In this document: piece by piece, positions 48,191 to 59,113 of the stretch
Numbering within the stretch: position 1 is the stretch's first letter
How the letters are laid out: every line of letters starts with the position of its first letter
NCBI RefSeq assembly: GCF_001638985.1
Contig: NW_017265137.1
Location: 2,470,335-2,534,334, forward strand
DNA length: 64,000 nucleotides
DNA from: Phycomyces blakesleeanus NRRL 1555(-)
Lineage: Eukaryota; Mucoromycota; Mucoromycetes; Mucorales; Phycomycetaceae
Direction: 5' to 3'
Notes under the pieces: generated by a model
What the model was told of the DNA's origin: nothing
The model's database searches: none
What the model saw: only the letters and a program-made list of their open reading frames with translations
Position numbers and translations under genes: made by a program

Positions 48191-49468
48191 TGGTTTTAAT
48201 TCAGGAATTTGCGTTAGCTGAAAATAAATTCTGCGTTGGTAGCATACTTTTCTGCGTGTGCTTTGAATTCGAATTTAAACTCATCACTTTGAGAAAGTAA
48301 CAAAGTCGATCCAAAACAAGATATTGCTGTCAACATATGTAATAGATCATATTAAAAAGGCATCACTACATATAAATAAATGTTTTTACTGTATATGTAT
48401 CTATGTATGTAGGTATGTAAGTATGTAAGCTTGTATAACTATTTAATTGATACATGTAACTAAGCATTCATTAAATGTAATAAGTTAAAAAAAATACCTG
48501 TAATTAACTTTGAAATATATATTTTTATTAGTATTAATACTATCACTATTACCATTAATTAATTAAGCAATTGACTCGCTGAAAGAATCGAACATTAATA
48601 TAATCATTCTTTCTCAAAATGTTTATTTCATTTGGATAATTATAGCCGTTTAATATTTTTGAAGAAAGTGTCTCCTGTTTTACGAATTTGATCTTTATAT
48701 ATTTGAGGTCCATTCCTATTTTTCGTCAGGTATGCAAACGTTAAGTATCTCTTTATTATACAGACCTCCTTTGTAGTTTTGCATACGACATCCTTTTGTC
48801 TTCTTCTCTTGTATCAATACATAGCTTTTTTATGTCTTATAAAAATGCTCAATGGCGGCAATACTCAAATAACTTGATCTTCAAATGGTCCCTTTGTCAA
48901 TTGACGTGAGCTCCTTTGTGACAGCTATTATGATCTTCTTGCACCAAGATCAGATTACTAGTACTCTTAAGATTTATTTCATATATCAAGGGATGAAACT
49001 TTTAAAAAAAAATAAACTTTATTGATTTTGTCCAGACAGGCTTTAATACCTAATTAATCGGGTCATCTATTTCTAAGCATAAACATATATATGTATGCAC
49101 TAATCTTTAATATAATTCACTCCTTTTTTATACACTGTGTATGCTATTTTCATTTTCTGTACATGACGGAATGTAAGGGTTACAAGTAGTATATTCACAT
49201 CTTGTATAACAATTGAGAACCATTCTATAAATCTTTATTCAAAAAAAAAAGTTCTGTGCTTTTGACTGTGTTATACCCCCTCTATTCTTAATTTGAGAAT
49301 AATAATAATTAAGCATAGTCTGTAGGGCTTATATTCTCTTACATAGCGATATGTGTATCTGTGGAAGGGAAGAGGGGGCTTAAGTATAAATAGCGCAATT
49401 TGGGATATATATTTCGTGTGCACTTATTTGAGTTCAGGATTTTAAAAGAAGAAAATGATCGGAAGGTC

Positions 49469-49576
49469 ATGGCCAGTGATTACAAGCCCGTTGTGCGAGC
49501 TACTCTGCATAAGCAAGACGGTGTACATTTTAAGATTAGAATGGACTTTATTATTTCGTCAATGACAAATCGTTAG
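49469..49576 (+). CDS. Short frame of 35 aa, possible relic or exon
   Basis: MASDYKPVVRATLHKQDGV... ends at TAG in a locally GC-richer stretch. Composition is protein-like, but no family is recognised and it is too short to judge. A second similar frame follows at 49,858. Confidence 0.2.
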   Translation: MASDYKPVVRATLHKQDGVHFKIRMDFIISSMTNR

Positions 49577-49857
49577 ACACAAGAAAGGTTAAATGTTTAT
49601 ATATATAAAAAAGGCCCGGTTATAATAATCTAATTTATATTTATATATAAAAAGATGTACTTCATGATATGTTTAACAATGTCAAGGCTAACATTGCGAC
49701 TCCTGTTTTTAATTAACAACTCATATTTTCTATGTTTTTTGTTTTTCTGTTTCTTTTTTTGTTAATATAATCAATTGTCTATACTCTTTCAAAATAAACT
49801 AACCAAGATATCAATTGTGCGTATGTGTGGTTTTGTTACCATGCTCGTAGTACTGAT

Positions 49858-49998
49858 ATGTCTGGGAAAAATGAGCCCGGTGTACCGGAAGAGTTTTTTA
49901 AGTATAAAGTCAAAGCTGACTTACCGAAGCATCGGTGGTTGATAGATATGGTTACAGAGCGTCATGTATTGAGCGGGCATTTCTTCTGTTATCTATAG
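49858..49998 (+). CDS. Short frame of 46 aa, possible relic or exon
   Basis: MSGKNEPGVPEEFFKYKVK and LPKHRWLIDMVTERHVL look like protein sequence. The stop overlaps a GTAAGC, so this might be an exon with an intron starting before the stop. No continuation was found before the M28 gene at 50,156 and no family is recognised. Confidence 0.25.
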   Translation: MSGKNEPGVPEEFFKYKVKADLPKHRWLIDMVTERHVLSGHFFCYL

Positions 49999-50155
49999 TA
50001 AGCACCATGGCTTTGTAACCGAGACTTTTGAAAAGCGGCATTTATATTCAATTAAGAAATATTTCAGCTTATTCCTTCTTCTTCTTCTACTTTTCACTTT
50101 TTAATTTATTCTTTTTTATATTTATTTATAATATATATATATATATTCTGATACC

Positions 50156-53007
50156 ATGTCTCAAGGCTATTCTTCTTTGCCTAGAGGTGGGGATCTTGAA
50201 GATCCTTCTGGTTCAGCAGGCAACAATGATTCATGGATTAATCGCGCGAGCCAGTGGTGGAAAGAACACTGGGGATCATCTGAAACAGAAAATGCACCTC
50301 TCTTGAACAAAGGAAAAGGTTCTCTTGAACCTCCTAAAACCAACAACTTCAAGAACATAGTCACAATTGTTGGTGCTGTCATTGCTTTTATCATCATCGG
50401 TGGAATCTACGTTATGCTGGTACCCGATAGCGAAAAACGTGAGTGGGATAGCTTTAAATACCAATGATAACGGATAAACTCCTCTCCTTTCTTCTTTCTT
50501 TGGGCTACTTTCCTACCTAGGAAAACACCAATGACAAAAAAAAAGTTGCACAAAGTGACTTACTAGTTTCTTTTTATTTTTATTTTCAAGCTTTGCCTTC
50601 TAAGAGAACTCCGACAATGGCCGAAGATTTCCTTGTCAAAGAGGCATCTGGCGACAGCGTCCATGAGTATCTCAAAGTCTACACATCAGTATCCCATTTG
50701 GCAGGCACAGAAAACGACAAAAATCAGGCAGAATGGACACGGGATCAATTCCTTTCTTTTGGAATCGATTCCAAGATCGAGACTTACTGGCCAATGCTTA
50801 ACTATCCCGTACAACGTCGATTGGCCATCATTTCTGGACCTGAAGAGTTCCTTTATGAAGCTTCATTAGCTGAAGATATTGTTGAGGAAGATGAGACCAG
50901 CAAGAATCCTGAAAATGTTCCTACTTTCCACGGTAAATAAGAACCACATAAACTTTATTCCCTTAAAAGATATGGTGTCTCATATTGATTATTCTTCTCT
51001 TTCTTTTTTTTTTTGGTTAGGTTACTCAAAGAATGGCAGTGTCACTGGCCCAGTCGTTTATGCCAACTATGGACGTCTTGAGGATTTTGAGTACTTGGTA
51101 TCTCAAGGCATTGAACTCGAGGGAACCATTGCATTGATGCGTTATGGAGGTTCATTCCGTGGTCTCAAGGTCAAGGCTGCAGAAAATTATGGTTGCATCG
51201 GTGCATTGGTTTTCTCTGATCCTATCGATGATGGACCACTTGACAAAGAAAAATTCCCCCACACAAACCCTGCGGAGTCTTACCCCGAAGGTCCATGGTA
51301 AGCAATATACAAAGAAGACAAAAACAGTTCATCAGCCTCATTAAGCTCCCCCCTTTTTTTAATTTTATTTTTCTAGGAGATCACCTAGCTCTGCTCAGCG
51401 TGGCTCTGTTCTTTACCTCTCCTTGGCTTCAGGTGATCCCTTGACCCCAGGTTATGCTGCCACAGAAAACGCCACTCGTATTAATCCCGAAGACTCTCCC
51501 GCACTTGCCAAAATTCCATCTCTTCCTCTCTCGTGGCGCGATGCTCTGCCTCTGCTAAAGGCTACTCAAAATCGCGGTGTCGTTGGCGAAACTGACTGGA
51601 CCGGAGGTCTTAACGAAGTCGGTTATTTCAGTGGTCCCACCGAAGGTCTTGTCAATTTGGTCAACATTGTGGACAACAAGATCACTCCAATTTGGGATGT
51701 CATTAGCCGTATTGAAGGTTCTGAAGAACCAGACCGCGCCATTATTCTTGGTAAGTACACCTAATTTAGATAAACACCAAAATAGCGTAAAAAAATAAAA
51801 TAGAAAATCTGACACCTTATTATGTAATTTATTACTTTAGGAAACCATCGTGATGCCTGGGTTTATGGCGCCGTTGATCCTTCCTCAGGATCTGCTTCTA
51901 TGGTAAATAATACAATTGTATAAAAGCTCTCTAGTTTATTCGCGCTCATCTAATGAAATCGGCTAAATAATAATAATTATGTAGCTTGAGCTTGGTCGTA
52001 TCTTTGGCAAGCTTCTTAAGACTGGATGGCGTCCAAGAAGAACCATTATCTTTGCTTCATGGGATGCCGAAGAATATGCTTTGGTCGGATCTACTGAATG
52101 GGTTGAAGATAACCGCAAATGGTTGGTTGAGCAAGCCGCCGTCTACATCAATGTCGATGTTGGCGTGAGTGGTCCTCATTTCAACACCCAGGCTTCTCCT
52201 TCTCTCAGCAATTTGCTCTATGATGTCACCAAGACACTCACTGATCCTAGAACTGGCGACTCTATCTACGACACTTGGGGAGCTATGACCAACATGACCC
52301 GCGGCGAGTCTGCAAAGCCATACGTCGGTCCCCTTGGTTCAGGATCCGACTTTGTTGCTTTCCTCGACCATCTTGGTATTGCCAGCATTGACATGGGCTT
52401 TGGTGGTGACTATGGTGTGTACCACAGCAATTACGACAGTATTCACTGGATGGAGAAGTTTGGTGACCCCACATTCAAGTACCACGAGTCAATTGTCAAG
52501 GTCTGGGGTTTAACCGCCCTCCGTCTCGCCGAAGATCATATCCTTCCAATCCGTCCTTTCGATTATGCAGTTGATCTCGAGAAATCAGTCGAAACTCTGC
52601 ACGAATATGCTTATCCCCATGTATTCTTTGAGCTTGAGGAAGCTGTGCAACAGTTGACCAAAACTTCTTTGAAGTTCAACACCAAAATTGAAGAGGTCGA
52701 AGCCAAGCTTTCAGAGTACTCTGAAAAGTCCAACGCCAAGCTTCCTTCGTCCTTAACCAAACAAATCGCAATCGCCAATAAGCGCCTCACAAACTTTGAG
52801 CGTGGTTTCATTGACCCCGAAGGTATCAAGGGCCGTGAGTGGTTTAAGCATGTTATCTATGCTCCAGGACTCTGGACTGGTTACTCTTCCCAGGTATTCC
52901 CAGCCATTGCTGACGGTCTCGATGCAAAAAATATTTCCCAGGCTAGACATGCTGAAGAAAGAGCAGCTATTGCTATTCAACAGGCAGCAGAATACCTTAA
53001 AGCATAA
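50156..53007 (+). CDS. M28B zinc peptidase, glutamate carboxypeptidase II-like
   Basis: Exons 50,156-50,438, 50,591-50,932, 51,021-51,297, 51,377-51,750, 51,841-51,902 and 51,985-53,007 give 786 residues, close to human GCPII (750). It is a type II membrane protein: a cytosolic tail with an ENAPLLNK motif (a possible acidic dileucine sorting signal), then one membrane segment [20 protein letters not shown] at about 66-87. A PA domain insert ([36 protein letters not shown]) is followed by the peptidase domain with all ligands: His428 (NHRD), Asp438 (VDPSSGS), Glu475/Glu476 (WDAEEY), Asp504 (NVDVG) and His593 (YHSNYDS). It ends with a TFR-dimer helical domain. It should be active; a vacuolar or endosomal carboxypeptidase is the likely role. 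Confidence 0.95.
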
Positions 53008-54537
53008 TATAATACAATATATTATACTTACCCAAAGTTAAATTGTACGAATCGGACGAAATCGAATTTCGTTACTCACAAAACCATGCTTTATATTTAA
53101 AAACGAAATGTCTTCATGTATACTTTAATTTAAGACTTTATTACTATGCAAAAACAAATATTGATTTATATATAGTATGTGTGTGTATATTGTTTTTATT
53201 TAGAATAAAGAAATACAAAATATTAATAATAGGACGTCTTAATATTTAAATCTACCGTCTAATATTTATAACAATGTTCGATCTATGGCGCATTTTTCAG
53301 TGAATATTATCGAAAATATAGTGGTTTTTAGACAAGCTGAACTGAAACACTCTTTAATATCCCTTTTATTCAATAGTTCAAATATAATAAGATACACAAG
53401 AGTTTTTTCTATCAATCTAGGCCAATGACTCGTCTTTTCTTAAAAGAAGATATCATTCTCAATCTCTTTAAAGGTTAAGTGTTTTTTTCTGGTCGCAGCT
53501 GATGCACTTCGATAGTATTGATGTTGTAAAAGCACCGTTTTTTGAACACTTGCACATACACAAAAAAGAAACTGAAATACAAAGTAACTATGGCAACGAA
53601 CTAGCTATAATGGCCGGCATGTATCAAAATTCCACTCCACTTCATGTAATTCAAGCTGCAAATGTACCTATGTTATTATATCTATGTCTTGCTTACTCGA
53701 TAAACTTTATGTATGTCAACTTATCTTTAAGGATTGTAATATAACAACCGCCTCTACATTTTTGGTAGACTACTCTTATACAGAATATTGAAGGATAAAT
53801 TTTGTAATGTAACAATACTTGTTCACTCTTTTTATTTGAATTCAAATTATTTTTGCACTGTAAATATAATTGCCCATGTGTATATAGAATAACGAATGGA
53901 GGGTGACAAGAATTAATTGATAACCAAAGTACAAAATCGTTTGTAGATAATGATACCTGTTTCATATTATGTCCATATTAAACATCTTGTGCACAGTCTG
54001 TGTAAATACAGAGGACATTCACTTGCGTATTCAGTCCACTGCACCTTTTCTGTCTCTCTTTCAAACGTATATTTCTTTATTTCTTCTCATCTCTCATTTC
54101 TCCATTTTTTCATATTTTTCCTTTCTCCCATTCCAATGCATCTTCTTTACAATGTTCATCCGGATTAGTTAAATTCAACTAAACATTTTGCGCCATCGGC
54201 ATTTTCAACAATCACTCTGAATTTTCTTTATAGACTTTATAGACATAAACAGCCTGCACAATTAAACGCAGTGATCAACATAATTACAAAATCATACATG
54301 TTATATCTTTATTTTATTATATTTATTTTCATATTCATTCAATTATATTAATTCTTTCTTATAAATGAGCCCTCCTAATTACAACATTGAACTCTTCAAG
54401 CAAACAAAAAATAATTAAAAGCGCGTTTTTTTTATTGGAGAAGATACTAGTTAAAAAAGACTTTATTTATTTATTTAAAGATATACATAAAAAAAAACTA
54501 TTCTATTTGATTTATTTTCACTTAATGTTCTTTTACA
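53008..54537. other. AT-rich intergenic DNA after the M28 gene
   Basis: No gene with family support is seen. An 80-residue frame at 53,502-53,744 (MHFDSIDVVKAPFFEHLHIH...) reads like protein in its first half but matches nothing I know. Pyrimidine-rich DNA lies around 54,045-54,140. Confidence 0.4.
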
Positions 54538-54842
54538 TGAGTAAAAGAATAAAAAGCATGACACCAAGTTCTTTGTCCCCGCATTACGCGGCTCAATCTC
54601 CTTCAGGACGTAAACCTGACTTGGTAGCGAAGGAGGTGCTGGAATGGTGGCAAACCAACGGAAAGCACCCGTTCATCCAGCCCCACATCTCGTCACCGAG
54701 TAATGTGGGTGCGAACTCGCCAGAGAACTTACCACTAGGTGATAAGGTCCAGCTCATTCGACTACCAGTAGCTTCACCGTCAGCCGTTAAAGAGTTCAGT
54801 CAGGTTAGCAGTGAAGAGCCAGCACATCTCACCACAGGTTAG
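54538..54842 (+). pseudogene. Coding-like relic related to the R unit
   Basis: A frame starting near 54,538 (MSKRIKSMTPSSLSPHYAAQ) continues GRKPDLVAKEVLEWWQTNGK and stops at 54,842. Its CTTCAGGACGTAAACCTGAC and TAGCGAAGG stretch resembles the CCTCAGGACGAAGACCTGAT and CAGCGAAGG box of the R units, in the same order. GC-rich sequence continues to about 55,090. It may be a less decayed or alternative form of the source sequence of the R unit. No domain is recognised. Confidence 0.3.
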
Positions 54843-55689
54843 ACCTCCCTCCCCCCAGCATCATGATTCCACATTGGCGATGCGATGTACACAGTAGTCC
54901 TTCCAAAAATGAAAAGAGACCATGCCCCACGACTTCTCAGAATTAACTGAGCTGGCGAGTAACAACTTTCACTTTCCGATGCTTGTAGCATGGAAGAATC
55001 TCCCTGCAACGGTCGCAAGAGACGCCTCACTATGAAACCGGGACTGTTGTTGCTCAAGGAGAAAACAAACGACGCGCGTTGGAGGAGGTCTATATGTAAC
55101 AGAAAATTTTTCGTCTGCGATTAAAGTTTAGGACTGCGCTTTTTGTCAGTCTTAGGTGTCCACGTCAGAGCAAACGTGACATAGCTATATATTCTTTTTA
55201 CTGGGTTTGTGTAACTGTTCTACGGCAGAAGAGACAGCTAATAATATTCACTCAGAGTACTTATGAAGTCAACTTTGTAAGGTGAAGTAAAGTAAAGTAA
55301 AGAAGCAAAGAAGTAAAAGAGTAATGAAGAGTTTGGTTTCGATCGGTGTAGTAATAACTCTTAAAGTGGAGTACAAGTTTCTATAACAGTGATTCGCAGG
55401 TTACTCTAAAGTGGTCTGTGCGCTTCTTGTTCAAGGACACAAGAAAATGTTTTTTATTTTGTTTGTGCAAATAAACACAAAAGGGACCCACCATCTGCTA
55501 GAAAATTAACTCACATATATCTCAAAGTAATATTAAGCAGTAAGGAAAGTGCAGAAAAAAAAAGAAAGCAAAAGCTATATATATAGTTGCTATTTTCGAT
55601 TGGAAAAGAAATGAGATACTAGAGACCCTGCTAATGGTTTGACCAGAAAATAGTCTAGATATATTTTTAGCTTAGTCAAGATCAATTTC
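54843..55689. other. GC-richer remainder and AT-rich spacer
   Basis: 54,843-55,090 continues the relic without a clear frame. 55,100-55,689 is AT-rich and includes a short GTAAAGTAAAGTAAAG repeat near 55,283. Confidence 0.4.
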
Positions 55690-56768
55690 AATTTGGTTAT
55701 GAGGATTATTGAGTAGTTGACAAAGGCAATGCCGATTCTACAACAATAAAGATTCGATGCTTCATTGCGATATACAATTAAGACTTTATTGGTAATTCGA
55801 TCTAGGAAGAAAGGAAGAAATTACCCCAGTAGAATCTATACTTTACAAAGAAAAATACTATAGGATAATGATATTATTTTTAAGGCCAAAATATATTACT
55901 AGATATTAATATTTCTATTTCTCTTTAAGCTTGCTCCTTTAGTTTTGCTTTTAATACCTTGATGCTTTAATACTTAAATATTTTAGAATTTAGAATGCGA
56001 ATATTAAAATGCTTTTTAAAGCAAAATAACTTGACTTGCACTTTATACCAATTTTTACCTGATCTCAATAGTTTAGACTGTAAAGAAAAAAAGAAGCCCT
56101 CGTATAAGTTTTGCAAAATATTTGAAGCATTAGCCCAAATACACCAGGATTAATCCCATAAATTTCGAGAAAATATAGGTGCTTATATATTGAGGCTTTT
56201 AATATTTTAACCAAACCGATCATAATATTGACAAACACTTTATTGTGAACTAAAACTTTCTTTTCCACTTTGCTCATGCAACCTTGCCTTTTGTAAAAAG
56301 GCAACCTTGATCGCTCTTTTTTGTATTACAGATTAATTTCACGACCCGGTATTTAAATATGAGATAGAGAGGTATAGCTAGCTCTCGATAGAACATTCTA
56401 CCTGGAAATAGTATGGGTTATATTCTACAAATCTAAAATATATGCTGGTATATTGTTCTAGTCCTTTATTCCACTAATAATTCTGTTGTTGTCGCGGTTA
56501 CGTAAAATGAGAAGACGGTATTGGCTACACAACAGAAGTACAAGACCGCAGAATCTCTTTTTATACGTTTTAAGCTCGTCTTTAATAGGCCCTTAAACTT
56601 GCTGGTACCTGAGTACTACTTTTAAATTTCCCTTTTGGGTTCTTCTTTACTGACAGAAAGCTTCAATACTTTATTGTTCTTCTTCATGCACAAAGCCTGC
56701 TTCTCAAAGAATTAACACATAAAATTACTCTATAGATGATAAGCCACATAGATAAATCAATCTAATAG

Positions 56769-57011
56769 ATGGAATTATTCTATTGGACGATCAGTGTTTA
56801 CGTCATATCTCGCATATTCACTCATACACGTATAGAAAAATGGCTCTTCAGTGTGGGGGTAAGTAAACCCGCCTTTCTCATAAACACAACACAGAGAAAT
56901 GTTCATGTAAGTAACAGAATTTTTAAAGAAAGTATACCTTACACATGTGGTGCTAATTATGATGAATTTATTTATGTAATTTGTAGTAATGTTACTTTGA
57001 CATTTACCTAA
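56769..57011 (+). other. Reading frame shared by both A copies (copy 2)
   Basis: An 80-residue counterpart of the minus-strand frame at 946-1,203, with RIEKWLFSV, FLINTTQRNVHVSN and ANYDEFI conserved and several replacements. It contains a GTAAGTAA inside. No family is recognised. Confidence 0.25.
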
Positions 57012-57117
57012 ATGCATTTTCCCAAGAAGTGAATGTAAGTAATCACAAAATAAAATAGAAAATACCCTTATTTCATTGAAACTCTTACTAACAATGCGTA
57101 GTTAATAGTAACGAAAA

Positions 57118-57870
57118 AGTCTGACCCGAAAGGGTCAGCCTTGACATCAGCTTGTCAAGAAAGCCTCTAGTGACGTCGTTGCGGTGAAAACCAAAGCGGC
57201 CAACCAAACCACGCCCAGTTAATGGCTCTGGGAACGGCTAACAAGAAACACCGGTCTACTCTGGTCTCCTCTATTCTGACATCTGGTACAACGTGGTCAA
57301 TCCGTCATAGAGAGGTGTAGCATAGGTGGGAGCCACCGGGCGCCAATGAAATACCACCACTCTCTATGACAAGCCAAACGGACTGAGGGCGAGCCCCCTA
57401 TACTCTCCTCCCCGTTGATGTCAGATGTTGAGGTTCAAAGACGATCAGATAGACTGGTTTTTTATGGGTTGACAGCCGAACGTTCTAGCGACGCAGTTGA
57501 CCTATAATAAAACCAACTCAACCCGTGCGATAGGCATCCATGTGTCTGGGGTATGACTGATTTAACAAGTTGGGACGCCTATTTAGCCCAAGTAGAAGAG
57601 TCAGTATAGAGTTTGGTCCGACTGTCATGATGTACTAGTCTACTTCTTGCTAGCTGGTACCCGATATTGTAACAGCAAATAGAGTTTTTTTTCGCAAGAT
57701 AAATTACTTTATTCAAGCCTCCACTCTCTTGTGATCGGTGTTCTGATCCTGTTTTCGCGAAGATGTGCTTGTTCAATGAGTTTTTGACTGAACGCCTTTA
57801 AGTCATCACTCTGTGCTGGAAACAATGTTACTCGTTCTCCGTACAGCTTTGTACTTGACACCATATATTG
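57118..57870 (+). pseudogene. Diverged 28S rRNA-like sequence, copy 2
   Basis: Read on the plus strand it is co-linear with LSU rRNA domains V-VI: AGAGAGGTGTAGCATAGG, GTGGGAGCC, GGCGCCAATGAAATACCACC (about 57,310-57,360), GCCGAACGTTCTAGCGACG (about 57,474) and CTGAACGCCTTTAAGTCATC (about 57,787) near the end. Universal stretches of working rRNA, such as the GAAGACCCTGTTGAGCTTGA region, are heavily altered, so it is non-functional as rRNA. Two strong hairpins stand at the 5' side: CTGACCC-GAAA-GGGTCAG and CTTGACA-TCAGCT-TGTCAAG (57,121-57,163). The middle also has an extended GTCATAGAGAG/CTCTCTATGAC stem. Confidence 0.65.
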
Positions 57871-58043
57871 TTTTTCGCTTATTACTGTCTAGGCAGTCGT
57901 AAGCAAAGACACCCTGATAATGCCAATTCTAGAACGGTAAAATCTCGTTCATCCCAAACGAAAAAGGCGGGGTCTCCAAACTTTATACGGTCTTTGTTGC
58001 CTAAAAAAGTGAAGTTCGCCCTTGTCTTTCGATTTCTTCCCCC

Positions 58044-58134
58044 CGTCTCGGTCTATAGTTAACTTTTTAGTTGGCTTGACAGGTGTTTTTCCAACCTTGG
58101 TTGGAAGAGCGTGAGTTCGAATCTCACAGAGACG
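58044..58134 (+). pseudogene. tRNA-like sequence
   Basis: A perfect T-arm (GTGAG-TTCGAAT-CTCAC, 58,111-58,127) is followed by AGAGACG, which pairs with CGTCTC at 58,044-58,049. The 91-nt length would suit a type II tRNA, and CCAACC/GGTTGG could be a long variable arm, but D and anticodon arms are not convincing. A decayed tRNA or the head of a SINE is the likeliest reading. Confidence 0.3.
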
Positions 58135-58317
58135 TATTACTAGCAGCAAGCTAGTTACAACTTCGTATATATTATAATTACTAGAGCACAAGCTAGTCAT
58201 AAAGAGTATTTCAATATAGTAAAAATATCATTTAATTGTAAAAAGATATTTAATGGACTGCTTACTGCTTGTCCTTGACCAAAAAAGTTACAAAAAACCC
58301 TAACATATCGGCGTCCT

Positions 58318-58376
58318 CATGGCAAGTATTTCTAATATGTACGAGTTCAAAATCCCGTCTGCTGACCATCCTCACC
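58318..58376 (+). pseudogene. Second tRNA-like 3' half
   Basis: ACGAGTTCAAAATCCCGT resembles a T-arm with one inserted base, preceded by a possible anticodon arm (GTATTTCTAATATG) and followed by CTGCTGACCA. The 5' half is not found. Low confidence. Confidence 0.2.
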
Positions 58377-58554
58377 TCAGTACAAACTATCTTGCGGGAA
58401 TTACTTAAACAAAAACAAATTGGAAAGTCTTTTATAATAGGCATTGAATCATTTCTGACTCTCTATCTAGCGTCAAGGTGTAAACACACATCGATTTATA
58501 ACATCATTGCTGTTGATGTCCCACTCAAATAAGTTAATGATATTACTATGTTAG

Positions 58555-58860
58555 CTGTTCAGAAAATTTGCAAGCTCACTGAGGTATTCGGGACTGTTTA
58601 TGGATTAGTATATCAATAATGAGAAAAGTAGATATTGTGAGAGTGTTATTTATTAAAGAGACCAAATAATATTGCTTATATATGTTACTATTAAAATCCC
58701 TATAATTCAAATCCCTGTTGTGTAATAACTGGTTTACACTGTATGAGTGCGTAGTGTACGTGTTTCTGATGTGTAACAGTTATGGAGATTGTTAACTTGC
58801 TAGATTCATTAGCAAGCAGAAAACAGTGTTTGGTTCTGGAGTCTGTTCTTCACTCAATTG
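58555..58860 (-). repeat. B repeat, copy 3
   Basis: Reverse complement of the B sequence, including CTCTTTAATAAATAACACTCTCAC (in parts) and a GTTTACACTGTATGAG flank that matches copy 2 beyond what copy 1 keeps. It lies about 250 bp left of palindrome P2. Confidence 0.6.
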
Positions 58861-59113
58861 TGATGTGTGTACCACAGCTACCAGCATACTAGCCTTTCTA
58901 TACTATTATCTTATTTATTAATATTCATAAAAAGAAAAATAATATATATATATATAATACAATATATAGTTTCTCTTTATTAATATCAACAAGCTTACTA
59001 GATATTTATTGACTATAATATATTGATAATAATAAAAATCCAAATCAAAAGAATTTTTAATTAACAATTTATTAGTTGACTATATCGAGGAATACATATA
59101 TAGAGAGAAAAAA
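58861..59113. other. AT-rich flank of palindrome P2
   Basis: The last 65 bp (CAAATCAAAAGAATTTTTAA and onward) resemble the 65 bp just outside P1 at about 2,770-2,835 in the same orientation. The shared element therefore extends slightly beyond the mirrored part on its left side. Confidence 0.5.

Larger units (their letters stand above)
47697..50155. other. Intergenic region with GC-richer islands
   Basis: AT-rich DNA upstream of both the Hook and M28 genes. Islands at about 48,040-48,190, 49,469-49,576 and 49,858-49,998 have higher GC and are listed separately where something can be said. Long A runs lie near 47,980. Confidence 0.45.
55690..57972 (+). repeat. A element, copy 2
   Basis: The reverse-complement partner of 1-2,250. 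The AT-rich part (55,690-57,060) is diverged; the 28S-like part (57,118-57,870) is nearly identical to copy 1. Beyond 57,972 comes sequence that copy 1 cannot show because of the window edge, including tRNA-like stretches. Confidence 0.85.
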
